From the NCBI GenBank assembly GCA_902765395.1, contig CACWZP010000016.1:1-64000 (forward strand): a stretch of 64,000 nt of DNA, read 5' to 3'. Numbering within the stretch: position 1 is the first letter of the stretch; every line of letters starts with the position of its first letter. The position numbers and the translations under genes were made by a program. Under the pieces are notes generated by a model. The model did no database searches and was not told where the DNA came from. It saw nothing but the letters and a program-made list of their open reading frames with translations. Source of the DNA: an uncultured Eubacteriales bacterium. Lineage in GTDB: Bacteria; Bacillota; Clostridia; Christensenellales; Aristaeellaceae. Positions 48,825 through 56,152 of this stretch are shown one piece after another.

Positions 48825-49135
48825 CTGTCCTCGCCTCCGAAGAAGCCCGCAGCGCGCAGGCCCTCGGCGCACATGTCCACGATGTCCTCCAGGCAGCCGC
48901 CCGCCGCCACACAATCGCCGATCATCGCACCCACGTCCCTGACCGTCAGCTCCGGCTGTTCCTCCACCAGCCCCGCCCAGAGCAGGAATCTCGTGGCGCT
49001 GAACTGCCGATCCATCAGCCGGTCCAGCGGCATGCCCGCCCGGTCCTCCAGCGCGCACAGGCTGTTCACCGTATAGCGCAGCTTCAACGGCCTGCCCGCG
49101 ATCTCCACCATCTTCGTCCGATTATTGTCACCCAT
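48821..49135 (-). CDS. Phage tail assembly chaperone-like protein in host DNA
   Basis: 104 residues: VEIAGRPLKLRYTVNSLCALEDRAGMPLDRLMDRQFSATRFLLWAGLVEEQPELTVRDVGAMIGDCVAAGGCLEDIVDMCAEGL. The pattern (IxGRxxxLRYTxNxLxxLE, then LLWAGLxEExPxLTxxxVG) is that of tail assembly chaperones of the GTA gp10 / TAC type. No other tail gene is within 20 kb. AAGGAGGAAGAGAC precedes ATG 49135. Expression appears to be under the divergent S24 repressor through shared operators. A domesticated phage module is the simplest reading; function outside a phage is unknown. Confidence 0.7.
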   Translation of the reverse strand: MGDNNRTKMVEIAGRPLKLRYTVNSLCALEDRAGMPLDRLMDRQFSATRFLLWAGLVEEQPELTVRDVGAMIGDCVAAGGCLEDIVDMCAEGLRAAGFFGGEDR

Positions 49136-49206
49136 GTCTCTTCCTCCTTTTATTTCGCGGATTATCCGCAAACGGGTATTTCTTGGGGCGCCTCGAGCCA
49201 ATATCC

Positions 49207-49306
49207 AACCGCCTTCGGTTAACCCGGATTATATACCGTTCTCGGTTAGTTCTGTCTCGAGCCACATAAATTTAAAACCGTGTTCGGTTAGAATCCGTTG
49301 TCGGAC
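49207..49306. promoter_or_regulatory. Four palindromic operators AACCGNNNNCGGTT
   Basis: Op1 AACCGCCTTCGGTT (49207-49220), Op2 TACCGTTCTCGGTT (49234-49247), Op3 AACCGTGTTCGGTT (49276-49289), Op4 ATCCGTTGTCGGAC (49293-49306). Op2 lies in the spacer of the leftward promoter, Op4 covers the -35 of the rightward one. The site is not the Gram-positive LexA box (GAAC-N4-GTTC order differs), so it is most likely the operator of the divergent S24 repressor itself. Confidence 0.88.
49228..49258 (-). promoter_or_regulatory. Leftward promoter for chaperone-SH3 genes
   Basis: TATAAT on the minus strand (49233-49228) with GAGACA about 19 bases upstream (49258-49253). Op2 sits between them and Op1 just downstream, so a bound repressor would block it. 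Confidence 0.65.
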
Positions 49307-49327
49307 AGGGGCTGCACGTGCTATAAT
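49298..49327 (+). promoter_or_regulatory. Rightward promoter for the S24 repressor gene
   Basis: TTGTCG (49298-49303), 18 bases, TGCTATAAT ending at 49327 (extended -10). Op4 overlaps the -35 box, indicating autorepression. Confidence 0.8.
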
Positions 49328-49350
49328 AGTTGGCATAAGGGGGTGTCGCC

Positions 49351-50010
49351 ATGAAGCTGGGCGCAAAGCTGGCCCGTCTCAAGTCGGAAAACGGCCTGAC
49401 CACGGAGGCGCTGTCGCAAAGGTCCGGGGTGCCCAGGGGCACGCTGAACAAGCTGTTGAACGGCGAGACCCGCAACCCCACCGTGGCCACGCTGGCGGCG
49501 CTGGCGGAGGCGCTGGGCTGCCCGCTGGCAGAGCTGTGCCAGACGTCCGAATCCGCCGCGCCGGTGGCCGCCATCCCCGGCGTGTACAAGTTCGGCGAGG
49601 GCCTGCGCAACGCGGACAGCGTGCTGCCGGTGGTGCGCAAAAAGGTGCCGCTGCTGGGGGCCATCGCCGCGGGCAAGCCTATCTACGCCGAGGAGACCTT
49701 GGACGCCGCCGACTGCGACGCCGCCATGCACTGCGATTTCGCGCTGCGGGTGAAGGGCGACAGCATGATCGGCGCGCGCATCCGCGACGGCGACATCGTG
49801 TTCATCCGTGCCCAGGAGGACGTGGACGACGGGCAGATCGCCGCCGTGATCGTGGAGGACGAGGCCACGCTGAAGCGGGTCTACCACATCAAGAACGGGC
49901 TGCAGCTGCTGTCCGAGAACCCCAACTACCCGCCCATGGTGTTCACGCTGGAGGAGTATGCCAGCATCCGCATCCTGGGCCGCGCCGTCGGCTTCACCAG
50001 CCGGCTTTGA
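49351..50010 (+). CDS. XRE/S24 LexA-like repressor (CI type)
   Basis: 219 residues. HTH at about 5-60 (LARLKSENGLTTEALSQRSGVPRGTLNKLLNGETRNPTVATLAAL) and an S24 self-cleavage domain: cleavage site AIAA-G (Ala107-Gly108), nucleophile Ser138 in RVKGDSMIGARIRDGDIV, Lys175 in EATLKRVYHI. All catalytic elements are intact, so DNA damage with RecA filaments should inactivate it, as with LexA and phage CI. Four matching operators lie between it and the divergent chaperone/SH3 genes. Followed 12 bases on by the ybaK-like gene, probably the same transcript. Confidence 0.92.
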   Translation: MKLGAKLARLKSENGLTTEALSQRSGVPRGTLNKLLNGETRNPTVATLAALAEALGCPLAELCQTSESAAPVAAIPGVYKFGEGLRNADSVLPVVRKKVPLLGAIAAGKPIYAEETLDAADCDAAMHCDFALRVKGDSMIGARIRDGDIVFIRAQEDVDDGQIAAVIVEDEATLKRVYHIKNGLQLLSENPNYPPMVFTLEEYASIRILGRAVGFTSRL

Positions 50011-50022
50011 GGAGGAATCATC

Positions 50023-50502
50023 ATGTCCATTGCACGCGTCCGCGAATACCTGAAGGGCTTTGGCCTGGACGGGAGCATCCTTGAATTCGAAACCTCCAGC
50101 GCCACTGTGGAGCTGGCCGCCCAGGCCGCCGGCGTCATCCCGGCCCGCATCGCCAAGTCGCTGAGCTTCATGCTGCCGGACGGGCCGATCCTGGTGGTGG
50201 CCGCCGGGGACGCCAAGGTGGATAACCCCCGCTTCAAGGCCCAGTTCCACGCCAAGGCGAAGATGCTGTCCTTCGACGAGTGCGCCGAGTTGATCGGCCA
50301 CGGCGTGGGCGGCGTGTGTCCCTTCGCGCTGAACGAGGGCGTGAAGGTCTACCTGGACGTGTCGCTGAAGCGCTTCGAGACGGTGTTCCCCGCCTGCGGC
50401 AGCGCCAACAGCGCCATCGAGCTGACCCCCGACCGTCTGGCCGACGTCGCCCAGAACTTCGCCGGCTGGGTGGACGTGTGCAAGGCCTGGCGGGAGGAAT
50501 AA
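50023..50502 (+). CDS. YbaK/aminoacyl-tRNA deacylase-like protein
   Basis: 159 residues: SSATVELAAQAAGVIPARIAKSLSF, GDAKVDNPRFKAQFHAKAKMLSFDECAELIGHGVGGVCPFALNEGVKVYLDVSLKRFETVFPACGSANSAIELTPDRL, the YbaK/ProX fold with the key Lys in IAKSL and the GGVCPF segment. Such proteins hydrolyse mischarged Cys- or Ala-tRNA(Pro). AGGAGGAATCATC precedes ATG 50023. Confidence 0.92.
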   Translation: MSIARVREYLKGFGLDGSILEFETSSATVELAAQAAGVIPARIAKSLSFMLPDGPILVVAAGDAKVDNPRFKAQFHAKAKMLSFDECAELIGHGVGGVCPFALNEGVKVYLDVSLKRFETVFPACGSANSAIELTPDRLADVAQNFAGWVDVCKAWREE

Positions 50503-50561
50503 GTCGGGGCAGGTGCCCCGGACCCTCCTCGGCAACAGACGAGCGCAGAATACTTTTGTCT

Positions 50562-50613
50562 GATTAGCCTGCGCAGGCATTTTGAGGCCGTGGGCTCACT
50601 TGTGCCGGAAATC
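50562..50613 (+). repeat. Possible degenerate two-hairpin element
   Basis: Begins GATTAGCC and ends GCCGGAAATC like the 71-bp elements, with first hairpin GCCTGCGCAGGC; the second hairpin is shortened, total 52 bp. It lies immediately before a terminator-type repeat. Relationship is tentative. Confidence 0.4.
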
Positions 50614-50617
50614 CGCC

Positions 50618-50697
50618 GCCAAAAAAGTCCGTTCCCCGGTTCCCTATTGGAAACAGCTTCCAGAAGGGGAACCGAGGGACGGTGTTTTTTTGGCGGC
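50618..50697. repeat. Palindromic bidirectional-terminator repeat, copy 3
   Basis: GCCAAAAAAGTCCGTTCCCC pairs with the complement ending GACGGTGTTTTTTTGGC around TTGGAAACAGCTTCCA. Same plan and core as copies 1 and 2. Confidence 0.8.
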
Positions 50698-50703
50698 CTG
50701 CAC

Positions 50704-50763
50704 AAAACCCCATTACGCCCCGCGTCTGCCCTGACAGCCAGGCGCGGGGCGTAATGGGGTTTT
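50704..50763. repeat. Perfect 21-bp inverted repeat with 18-base loop
   Basis: AAAACCCCATTACGCCCC at 50704 onward is exactly complementary to the segment ending at 50763, 21 bp on each side; flanks GGCCTGCA and TGCAGGCC extend the pairing with a small internal loop. It directly follows the terminator-type repeat. The free energy of such a hairpin would be very high; it may be a MITE relic or an RNA-protecting end. Confidence 0.9.
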
Positions 50764-50826
50764 GGTTGCAGGCCGCCCTGTGCTTGGGGTGCAGCAAGGA
50801 GCGTTACAGTCCTGAAGAGGGAGTGC

Positions 50827-50869
50827 CCCACCACCGCAAGCGGTCCCCCTCCCCACTGCGGTGGGGAGG
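50827..50869. repeat. GGGAGG/CCTCCC palindromic repeat, copy 2
   Basis: GCCCCACCACCGCAAGCG followed by a CCTCCCCA/TGGGGAGG palindrome. The same two-part word recurs at 59410-59454. Together with the preceding three repeats it fills the 502-base gap before the secreted lysozyme-like gene. Confidence 0.75.
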
Positions 50870-50918
50870 CTTTTGGAGCATCTCTCTTCGCCACATATTT
50901 TGATTTTATGAATATATG

Positions 50919-50947
50919 TTGACAAAGTATTTCAGTGATGGTATAAT
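50919..50947 (+). promoter_or_regulatory. Consensus promoter TTGACA-17-TATAAT
   Basis: TTGACA at 50919-50924, 17 bases, TATAAT at 50942-50947 preceded by TGG (extended -10 as well). The strongest promoter in the host part, 58 bases before the lysozyme-like gene. Confidence 0.93.
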
Positions 50948-51004
50948 TATTACAGTTTTATGACAGCTATCCCTGAAAATACGCGACTTTGGAGTGCAAA
51001 CACC

Positions 51005-52198
51005 ATGAATACAATGCGAAAACCGCTTCTGCTGCTGATCCTGCTCCTGGCCCTGCTGGCGACGATCCTGCCCGCCCAGGCCGAGAGCTTCCAGGCCGTG
51101 GTGGCGGTGGACTCCATGAAGGTCTATTCCCAGAAGGCCCCCTACCCCTGCCTGGGCGAGCTGCCCCGGGGCACGGAGGTGACCGTGAAGGGCTACAACG
51201 GCTCCGTGGCGCTGATCAGCGTGGGCGGCAAGAGCGGCCTGGCCCAGGTCAGTGACATGACCCTGGCCAGCCAGAGCGCCCCGGCGCAGACCGAGACCCC
51301 GTCCCGCACCATGACCACCAACCGTGACACCCGCCTCTACAGGAAGGCGAAGAAGTCCTCGAAGTACGCCAAGGTCTCCGCGGGCGCCAGCGTGGAAGTG
51401 CTGGCCGTGAAGGACCAGTGCGCCAAGGTCAGCTATAACGGCAAGGTGGGCTACATGGTCTACAGCCACCTGGACGAGCCCGGCAGCACGCCGGCCGCCG
51501 AGCCCATCGACACCGCCGCGGACGACACCCCGGTGCAGACCGGCAGCGCCCCCGTGGCCGCCAAGACGCTCACCCGCGTCTACGCCAGCGCCAGCCTGAC
51601 CGGCGAGAGCATCGCCGTGAACAAGGGCAGCAAGATGACGCTGCTGGCCATTCGCGGTGACGTGGCCATGGTGGAAAAGAACGGCGCCATCGGCTATATG
51701 TCCCTCTCCGACCTGGAGCACAGCACCGCCCAGACCGCCTCCGCCGGCAAGGGCAACCCCTTCCCCGCGGACAGCAACGAGCATGTCATCTACGCCTTCA
51801 TGGTGGGCGAAATGGGCTACAACCGCGCCGCGGCCATGGGCGTGGTGGCCAACATCAAGTTTGAGTCCGGCTATCGCCCGGTGTGCAACGGCGACGGCGG
51901 CACCAGCTACGGCATCTGCCAGTGGCACGCGGGCCGCAAGACCAACCTGATCAACTACTGCACCGAGAACAGCCTGGATTACACCACGCTGGAGGCCCAG
52001 CTGAAGTTCTTCAAGTACGAGATCACCACCCGCTACAGCGGCGTGCACGCCTACCTGAAGGGCGTGGAGAACTCCGCCGACGGCGCCTACGACGCGGGCT
52101 ACTACTTCTGCTTCAACTACGAAGCCCCCGCCGCCCGCACCAGCCAGTCCACCAAGCGCGGCACCTACGCCAAGGACACGCTGTGGCCGATGAAGTGA
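51005..52198 (+). CDS. Secreted SH3 protein with phage tail lysozyme-like domain
   Basis: 397 residues. Signal peptide (about 1-31), three SH3 domains (about 33-82, 98-157 and 180-240), and a C-terminal domain HVIYAFMVGEMGYNRAAAMGVVANIKFESGYRPVCNGDGGTSYGICQWHAGRKTNLINYC...LKFFKYEI, the pattern of phage tail lysozyme/lytic transglycosylase domains (Glu in KFESGY as catalytic candidate, SYGICQWH as groove motif). A host-encoded wall hydrolase, perhaps acting in growth, sporulation or as a bacteriocin-like weapon. ATG 51005 chosen (51014 also possible); GGAG lies about 15 bases upstream. Own strong promoter and terminator. Confidence 0.83.
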   Translation: MNTMRKPLLLLILLLALLATILPAQAESFQAVVAVDSMKVYSQKAPYPCLGELPRGTEVTVKGYNGSVALISVGGKSGLAQVSDMTLASQSAPAQTETPSRTMTTNRDTRLYRKAKKSSKYAKVSAGASVEVLAVKDQCAKVSYNGKVGYMVYSHLDEPGSTPAAEPIDTAADDTPVQTGSAPVAAKTLTRVYASASLTGESIAVNKGSKMTLLAIRGDVAMVEKNGAIGYMSLSDLEHSTAQTASAGKGNPFPADSNEHVIYAFMVGEMGYNRAAAMGVVANIKFESGYRPVCNGDGGTSYGICQWHAGRKTNLINYCTENSLDYTTLEAQLKFFKYEITTRYSGVHAYLKGVENSADGAYDAGYYFCFNYEAPAARTSQSTKRGTYAKDTLWPMK

Positions 52199-52206
52199 GC
52201 CACGTG

Positions 52207-52242
52207 AAAAGCCTTCCCCTTTGGGGGAAGGCTTTTTTATTC
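52207..52242 (+). terminator. Rho-independent terminator
   Basis: AAAAGCCTTCCCC, loop TTTG, GGGGAAGGCTTTTTTATT. Ends the lysozyme-like gene; its A-run side also faces the convergent DUF6125-like gene. Confidence 0.95.
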
Positions 52243-52755
52243 TTCCAGGGTAAACCGCCAGGCGCAGTTGCAGCTGTCGTCGGTGATGTGGGGATAGCAG
52301 CTGACCCGCTCGCAGCGGATGCGGTCGTCGATGGCCCGGGCGAACTCGCCGAACTCCACCTCGCCCACCTGCTCGCAGGGATGCAGCGGCATGCCCTTGC
52401 GGGCGCGGGTGTCCTGCACGCGACAGTACACCGTGCGGAACACCACCGCGTTTTCGCCCTCCCAGGCGAACTCGTGCCGGTTATGGTGGGCGTTGAAGCG
52501 CAGGTCCATGGCCCGGGTCAGGCCCTCCAGCCCCGGATGCTCCGAAAGGCCCAGGAACTGCTTGAGCCTGCGCGCTTCGATGGCGGTGTACACCTTCCAC
52601 ACGTCCACGTCGTGGCGCATGGCGGCGTCCATCCCCTGCTCCCTCTCCACGGACTGGAACCAGAGCCCGTCCAGAGCCAGCCAGTTTTTCGAGTACACGT
52701 TCACCAGGTCCATCAGCTGTTCCCGGCTCAGATGCTCCAGATGCTCGTTGCCCAT
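52237..52755 (-). CDS. DUF6125-like protein
   Basis: 172 residues: LEHLSREQLMDLVNVYSKNWLALDGLWFQSVEREQGMDAAMRHDVDVWKVYTAIEARRLKQFLGL, then beta strands and the end RVSCYPHITDDSCNCAWRFTL. The opening SREQLMDLVxxYxKNWLALDGLWFQxVE matches a family of small cytosolic proteins (DUF6125/ATC hydrolase-like) found in anaerobes; a Cys cluster (C-x-P...C-x-C) at the end may bind metal. The function is unknown. Lies 1 base from the GH127 gene stop on the same strand. Confidence 0.72.
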   Translation of the reverse strand: MGNEHLEHLSREQLMDLVNVYSKNWLALDGLWFQSVEREQGMDAAMRHDVDVWKVYTAIEARRLKQFLGLSEHPGLEGLTRAMDLRFNAHHNRHEFAWEGENAVVFRTVYCRVQDTRARKGMPLHPCEQVGEVEFGEFARAIDDRIRCERVSCYPHITDDSCNCAWRFTLEE

Positions 52756-52756
52756 G

Positions 52757-54697
52757 CTATTGCCTGTTCCCCCTGCCCCGGCCCAGCGGGAACTGCCCGA
52801 TGCGCAGCGCCGTGCCGCCGAAGGGCACCAGTTCGATCACCCGGGCGTCGCTCTCGCGCACGACGGGCACCATGGGCACGCTGCCCGCGCTGCCGCCGTC
52901 CATCTGCCAATCCACCGGCGCGGCCTTCACCAGCACCTTCACCGGGGCCTCGCCCACGCCGAACGCGCCGGGCTCGCCCTTGGCGTAGACGGCCTTCATG
53001 GGCTCGTCCCGCACCAGCGCCCAGTTCCAGGCGTCGTCGGTGGTTACCTGCCAGCTGCCGTCCTCCAGCTTCTCCCAGTCCTCCTTCGGCTGGAAGGCCA
53101 TCAGCACCGGGCCCAGCTCCACCGCGCCGGACTGGTGGTACCACTTGGTCACCCGGGGCACGGTGGGCAGCTCCACGCGGATCACGTCGCCGGAGCGCCA
53201 CTTGCGGCGCACGCAGGTCACGTCCCCGGCGCGCACCTGCATGATCTCGCCGTCGGGCAGGTAGACCATGGGCTGGCGCGTCCAGAAGGGCATGCGCAGG
53301 TACAGCGGGAATTCGCAGGGCTGCTTGACGGACACTTGGATTTCCACGGACTGGCTGAAGGGATAGCCGCCGGACACGCGGATGCGGGCGGGCACGCCGT
53401 CCAACACGGTCCGCACGGTGCAGGGCGCGTAGCTGACGGCCTGCAGGCCGCCGTCGCTGGTGGCGTACCACAGCGAGGAGGCGAACCGCGGCCACGCCTG
53501 CTGGCAGCTGGCCAGTCCGCAGCCGTCGTCCAGGCCCACGCCGTACAGGTTGGCGTCATCGCCGTGGTTGTACCACTTGCGCTTTTCCCTGGACACCTTC
53601 ACCTGGTTCACCTGCTCGTCGCACTGGTGGGCGGTCATGTCGGCGGTGAAGGCGGCGGGCAGCGCGTTGTAGGCCAGCTTTTCCAGGATGTCGGCATACT
53701 CCTGGCTGAACTCGCCCAGGCCCAGCAGCGCCTCCAGCGTGCCCATCAGCTCCACGATGGCGCACAGCTCGCTGCCCTGGGTGGGGCTGTTGCCGTTCAG
53801 GTGCTCGTCGCAGATGAACATGCCGCTGGCCACGCCGTGGTGCTTCACCAGCTTGGCCCAGCCGAACCGGAAGCCGCCCTGCTCCTTGAAGCCGGACTTG
53901 AACAGGTTGATGACGCCCGGGGTCTTCAGGCCCATGGCCAGGTTCACGCCGTGGGACAAGTGGTACTGGGTATGGAAATAGGGGCGCTTGTCGCCGATCA
54001 GCGGCTCGTTCTTCTCCTCGCCCAGGGCCTCCTCCAGCCGATCCCACTTCAGGGACTTGCTCATGGGCACCGTGTTGGCGAAGGTGTGGAAGTAGTTGGG
54101 CCAGTCCAGCGTCTGGCCGCGCAGCTTTTTGCACAGCTCGATCAGGTGCTTCTGGCCGGTGATGTTATACAGCCACAGCGCCAGGTCCATGTTCTCGCCG
54201 CCCCGGGCCACAGCCCACTCCTTCAGGGGGTGGTCCTTCAGGTTGGCATACTGGTACTTGAAGAATTTGTCCATCAGCACCAGCACCCGCTTGTCGCCGG
54301 TGGCGGTGAAGTACAGCCGAAGCGCCCGCAGGGCCAGGATCAGCGGCCAGTAGTCGTCGTTGCCCGCGGGGCCGAACCAGCCGTCCTCGCGCTGGCTGTC
54401 GATGATCCAGTCCACGTACTTCCGGGCCTTCTCCTTGAGATCCGCGTCGTCCAGCGTCCAGGCCAGGGCCACCAGGCCGTCCAGGTAGTAGGGCGCGTGC
54501 TCGCCGCAGTCGCCCTCGCCGCCCAGCCAGCCGGAATCGGGGCCCACGTCGCTCCAGAGCTCGTCCAGCTTCGCCGTCAGGCCGTCCCGCTGGGTCTGAA
54601 GCTGCTCCAGCAGCCAGTCCTCCGGGCGAATGCTGCCCAGCGGCAGCGGGGAGAGGGCGTTGGGCGTCAGGGGCGCGCGGTTAAAGATAGGTTTCAT
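52757..54697 (-). CDS. GH127-family beta-L-arabinofuranosidase-like glycosidase
   Basis: 646 residues, no signal peptide, so cytoplasmic. Alpha/alpha barrel with GDCGEHAPYYLDGLVALAWTLDD, DGWFGPAGNDDYWPLILALRALRLYFTATGD, HGVASGMFICDEHLNG, GSELCAIVELMGTLEALLGLGEFSQEYADILEKLAYNALPA, then beta domains. The Glu of SELC is the acid/base candidate; the zinc-bound Cys set in characterised GH127 enzymes ends in a CC pair, here GLASCQQ has one Cys followed by Gln. Activity may therefore differ. ATG 54697 follows GAGGTG. Probably cleaves arabinose or related sugars imported from plant polymers. Confidence 0.85.
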   Translation of the reverse strand: MKPIFNRAPLTPNALSPLPLGSIRPEDWLLEQLQTQRDGLTAKLDELWSDVGPDSGWLGGEGDCGEHAPYYLDGLVALAWTLDDADLKEKARKYVDWIIDSQREDGWFGPAGNDDYWPLILALRALRLYFTATGDKRVLVLMDKFFKYQYANLKDHPLKEWAVARGGENMDLALWLYNITGQKHLIELCKKLRGQTLDWPNYFHTFANTVPMSKSLKWDRLEEALGEEKNEPLIGDKRPYFHTQYHLSHGVNLAMGLKTPGVINLFKSGFKEQGGFRFGWAKLVKHHGVASGMFICDEHLNGNSPTQGSELCAIVELMGTLEALLGLGEFSQEYADILEKLAYNALPAAFTADMTAHQCDEQVNQVKVSREKRKWYNHGDDANLYGVGLDDGCGLASCQQAWPRFASSLWYATSDGGLQAVSYAPCTVRTVLDGVPARIRVSGGYPFSQSVEIQVSVKQPCEFPLYLRMPFWTRQPMVYLPDGEIMQVRAGDVTCVRRKWRSGDVIRVELPTVPRVTKWYHQSGAVELGPVLMAFQPKEDWEKLEDGSWQVTTDDAWNWALVRDEPMKAVYAKGEPGAFGVGEAPVKVLVKAAPVDWQMDGGSAGSVPMVPVVRESDARVIELVPFGGTALRIGQFPLGRGRGNRQ

Positions 54698-54736
54698 TGA
54701 ATACACCTCGTCAGTATGCCTATTGATTCGGTTCAA

Positions 54737-54818
54737 TCAGGAATCAGGAATGAGGAATTAGGAATGAAAAAAGCGCTTCACTGTTAATTCCTCATTCCTC
54801 ATTTCTCATTCCTCATTC
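54737..54818. repeat. Purine-heptamer inverted repeat between methyltransferase and glycosidase
   Basis: AATCAGGAATCAGGAATGAGG... pairs with ...TAATTCCTCATTCCTCATT. The right arm supplies the TGA stop of the RNA methyltransferase gene (TTTGAATGAGG on the minus strand), exactly as in the 39.7 kb repeat. Confidence 0.8.
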
Positions 54819-55943
54819 AAATATGCGGTACTCGCACTCGATCCTGCCGTTATAGTAGCGCCTGCGCCGGGTGGCGCGGCGGCCGTATTCCTTTTCAAAG
54901 CCCATGTCGGCGCTGAACGCGCACAGCTTCCAGCCGGGGAAGCGCTTTTGCAGCGCGCCCAGCTGCCGGGCCACGGCGTGGGCGGCGCGGGCGTTGTCCA
55001 GCCGCTCGCCATAGGGCGGGTTGGCGATGAACACGCCGGGCTTGTCCTCCACGGGGATGTCCCCCGGCATCACGTCGCGCATGTCCTTGACGGAAAGGCC
55101 GATGCGCCCGGCAAGGCCCGCCTGCTTCACGTGGCGCTGGGCCAGCTCGATGGCCTCGGGATTGATGTCGCTGCCGGAGATGTTCAGTGGGCGCTTGAGG
55201 CCCTCCTCAAACTTCTTGCGCGCCTCGGCCCGGATGGCCTCGAAGGCCTCGTGGGGAACCGTCGGCCAGGCCTCCATGGCGAATTTGCGCGTCAGGCCCG
55301 GGGCCCGGTTCAGCGCGATGAACGCCGCCTCGATCAATATCGTGCCCGTGCCGCAGCAGGGGTCGTACAGGGGCTGCCAGGGGTGCCAGCCGCTCTGCAG
55401 CACCAGCGCCGCCGCCAGCGTCTCCCGCAGGGGCGCCTCGCCGTTCCAGGTGCGATAGCCCCGCTTGGACAACGGCTCGCCGGAGGTATCCAGCGCCACG
55501 GTGACGATGTCGTTTCGGATGGACACGTCCACCTGGAACACCGCCCCGGTCTCGGAAAACCAGTCCGCGCCATAGGCGGCCTTCAGCCGCTCCACCATGG
55601 CCCGCTTGGCGATCTTCTGCACGTCCGACGGGCTCATCAGCTGGCTCTTCACGCACTTGGCCCGGATGGGAAAGCCGGCGTCCGCGCTCAGCAGCTTTTC
55701 CCACTGGATGGCCTTCACGCCCTGGAACAGCTCCTCAAAGCTCGTCGCCCTGAACTGGCCCATCACCAGCATGATCCTGTCGCAGGTGCGCAGCCACAGG
55801 TTGGCCGTGAAGGCGTCCTCAAAGCCGCCCTCGAACTCCGCGCCGCCCACGTCCAGCACGCGCACATTCTGCATGCCCAGGTGCTTCAGGTCCCGCCCGG
55901 TCATGCCCTCCATGCCGAACGCGGCGCTCGCAATCCACTTCAT
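54813..55943 (-). CDS. THUMP-domain RNA methyltransferase (RlmL/YpsC-like)
   Basis: 376 residues. Opens KWIASAAFGMEGMTGRDLKHLGM; THUMP and ferredoxin-like region 1-160; methyltransferase with PLRETLAAALVLQSGWHPWQPLYDPCCGTGTILIEAA (SAM motif) and FIANPPYGERL (NPPY). It modifies N2 of guanine in 23S rRNA in relatives. ATG 55943 is preferred to GTG 55985 because the family begins with M(K/E)xIA; GGAG lies about 14 bases upstream. Confidence 0.92.
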   Translation of the reverse strand: MKWIASAAFGMEGMTGRDLKHLGMQNVRVLDVGGAEFEGGFEDAFTANLWLRTCDRIMLVMGQFRATSFEELFQGVKAIQWEKLLSADAGFPIRAKCVKSQLMSPSDVQKIAKRAMVERLKAAYGADWFSETGAVFQVDVSIRNDIVTVALDTSGEPLSKRGYRTWNGEAPLRETLAAALVLQSGWHPWQPLYDPCCGTGTILIEAAFIALNRAPGLTRKFAMEAWPTVPHEAFEAIRAEARKKFEEGLKRPLNISGSDINPEAIELAQRHVKQAGLAGRIGLSVKDMRDVMPGDIPVEDKPGVFIANPPYGERLDNARAAHAVARQLGALQKRFPGWKLCAFSADMGFEKEYGRRATRRRRYYNGRIECEYRIFE

Positions 55944-56083
55944 ATCCAAACGCTCTCCGTCGATGTTGATCCAATATTCTTCCACAATCCATTATAAATG
56001 ATAAGAGCCCATCCTGCAAGGGATGGGAGGCGCTGTCGTATATTTTAACCTGCCGGCAAAGACAGTGCCTGGAAAACAGCATA

Positions 56084-56112
56084 TTGCATTTTTGTCAAGA
56101 CAAGATTATAAT
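56084..56112 (+). promoter_or_regulatory. Promoter TTGCAT-17-TATAAT
   Basis: TTGCAT at 56084-56089, 17 bases, TATAAT at 56107-56112; ribosome site AAGGGAGG and ATG 56153 follow. Confidence 0.85.
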
Positions 56113-56152
56113 AGGATTAATGGTATGAATTTCCTTCAAGGGAGGCACGAAC

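Noticed and set aside
49207-49306. Standard Gram-positive LexA boxes
   Set aside because: LexA boxes read CGAAC-N4-GTTCG; these read AACCG-N4-CGGTT, a different half-site.
52319-54700. 793-codon frame antisense to the GH127 gene
   Set aside because: Shadow of a clearly recognised glycosidase; no start site and a biased His/Gln/Val composition.
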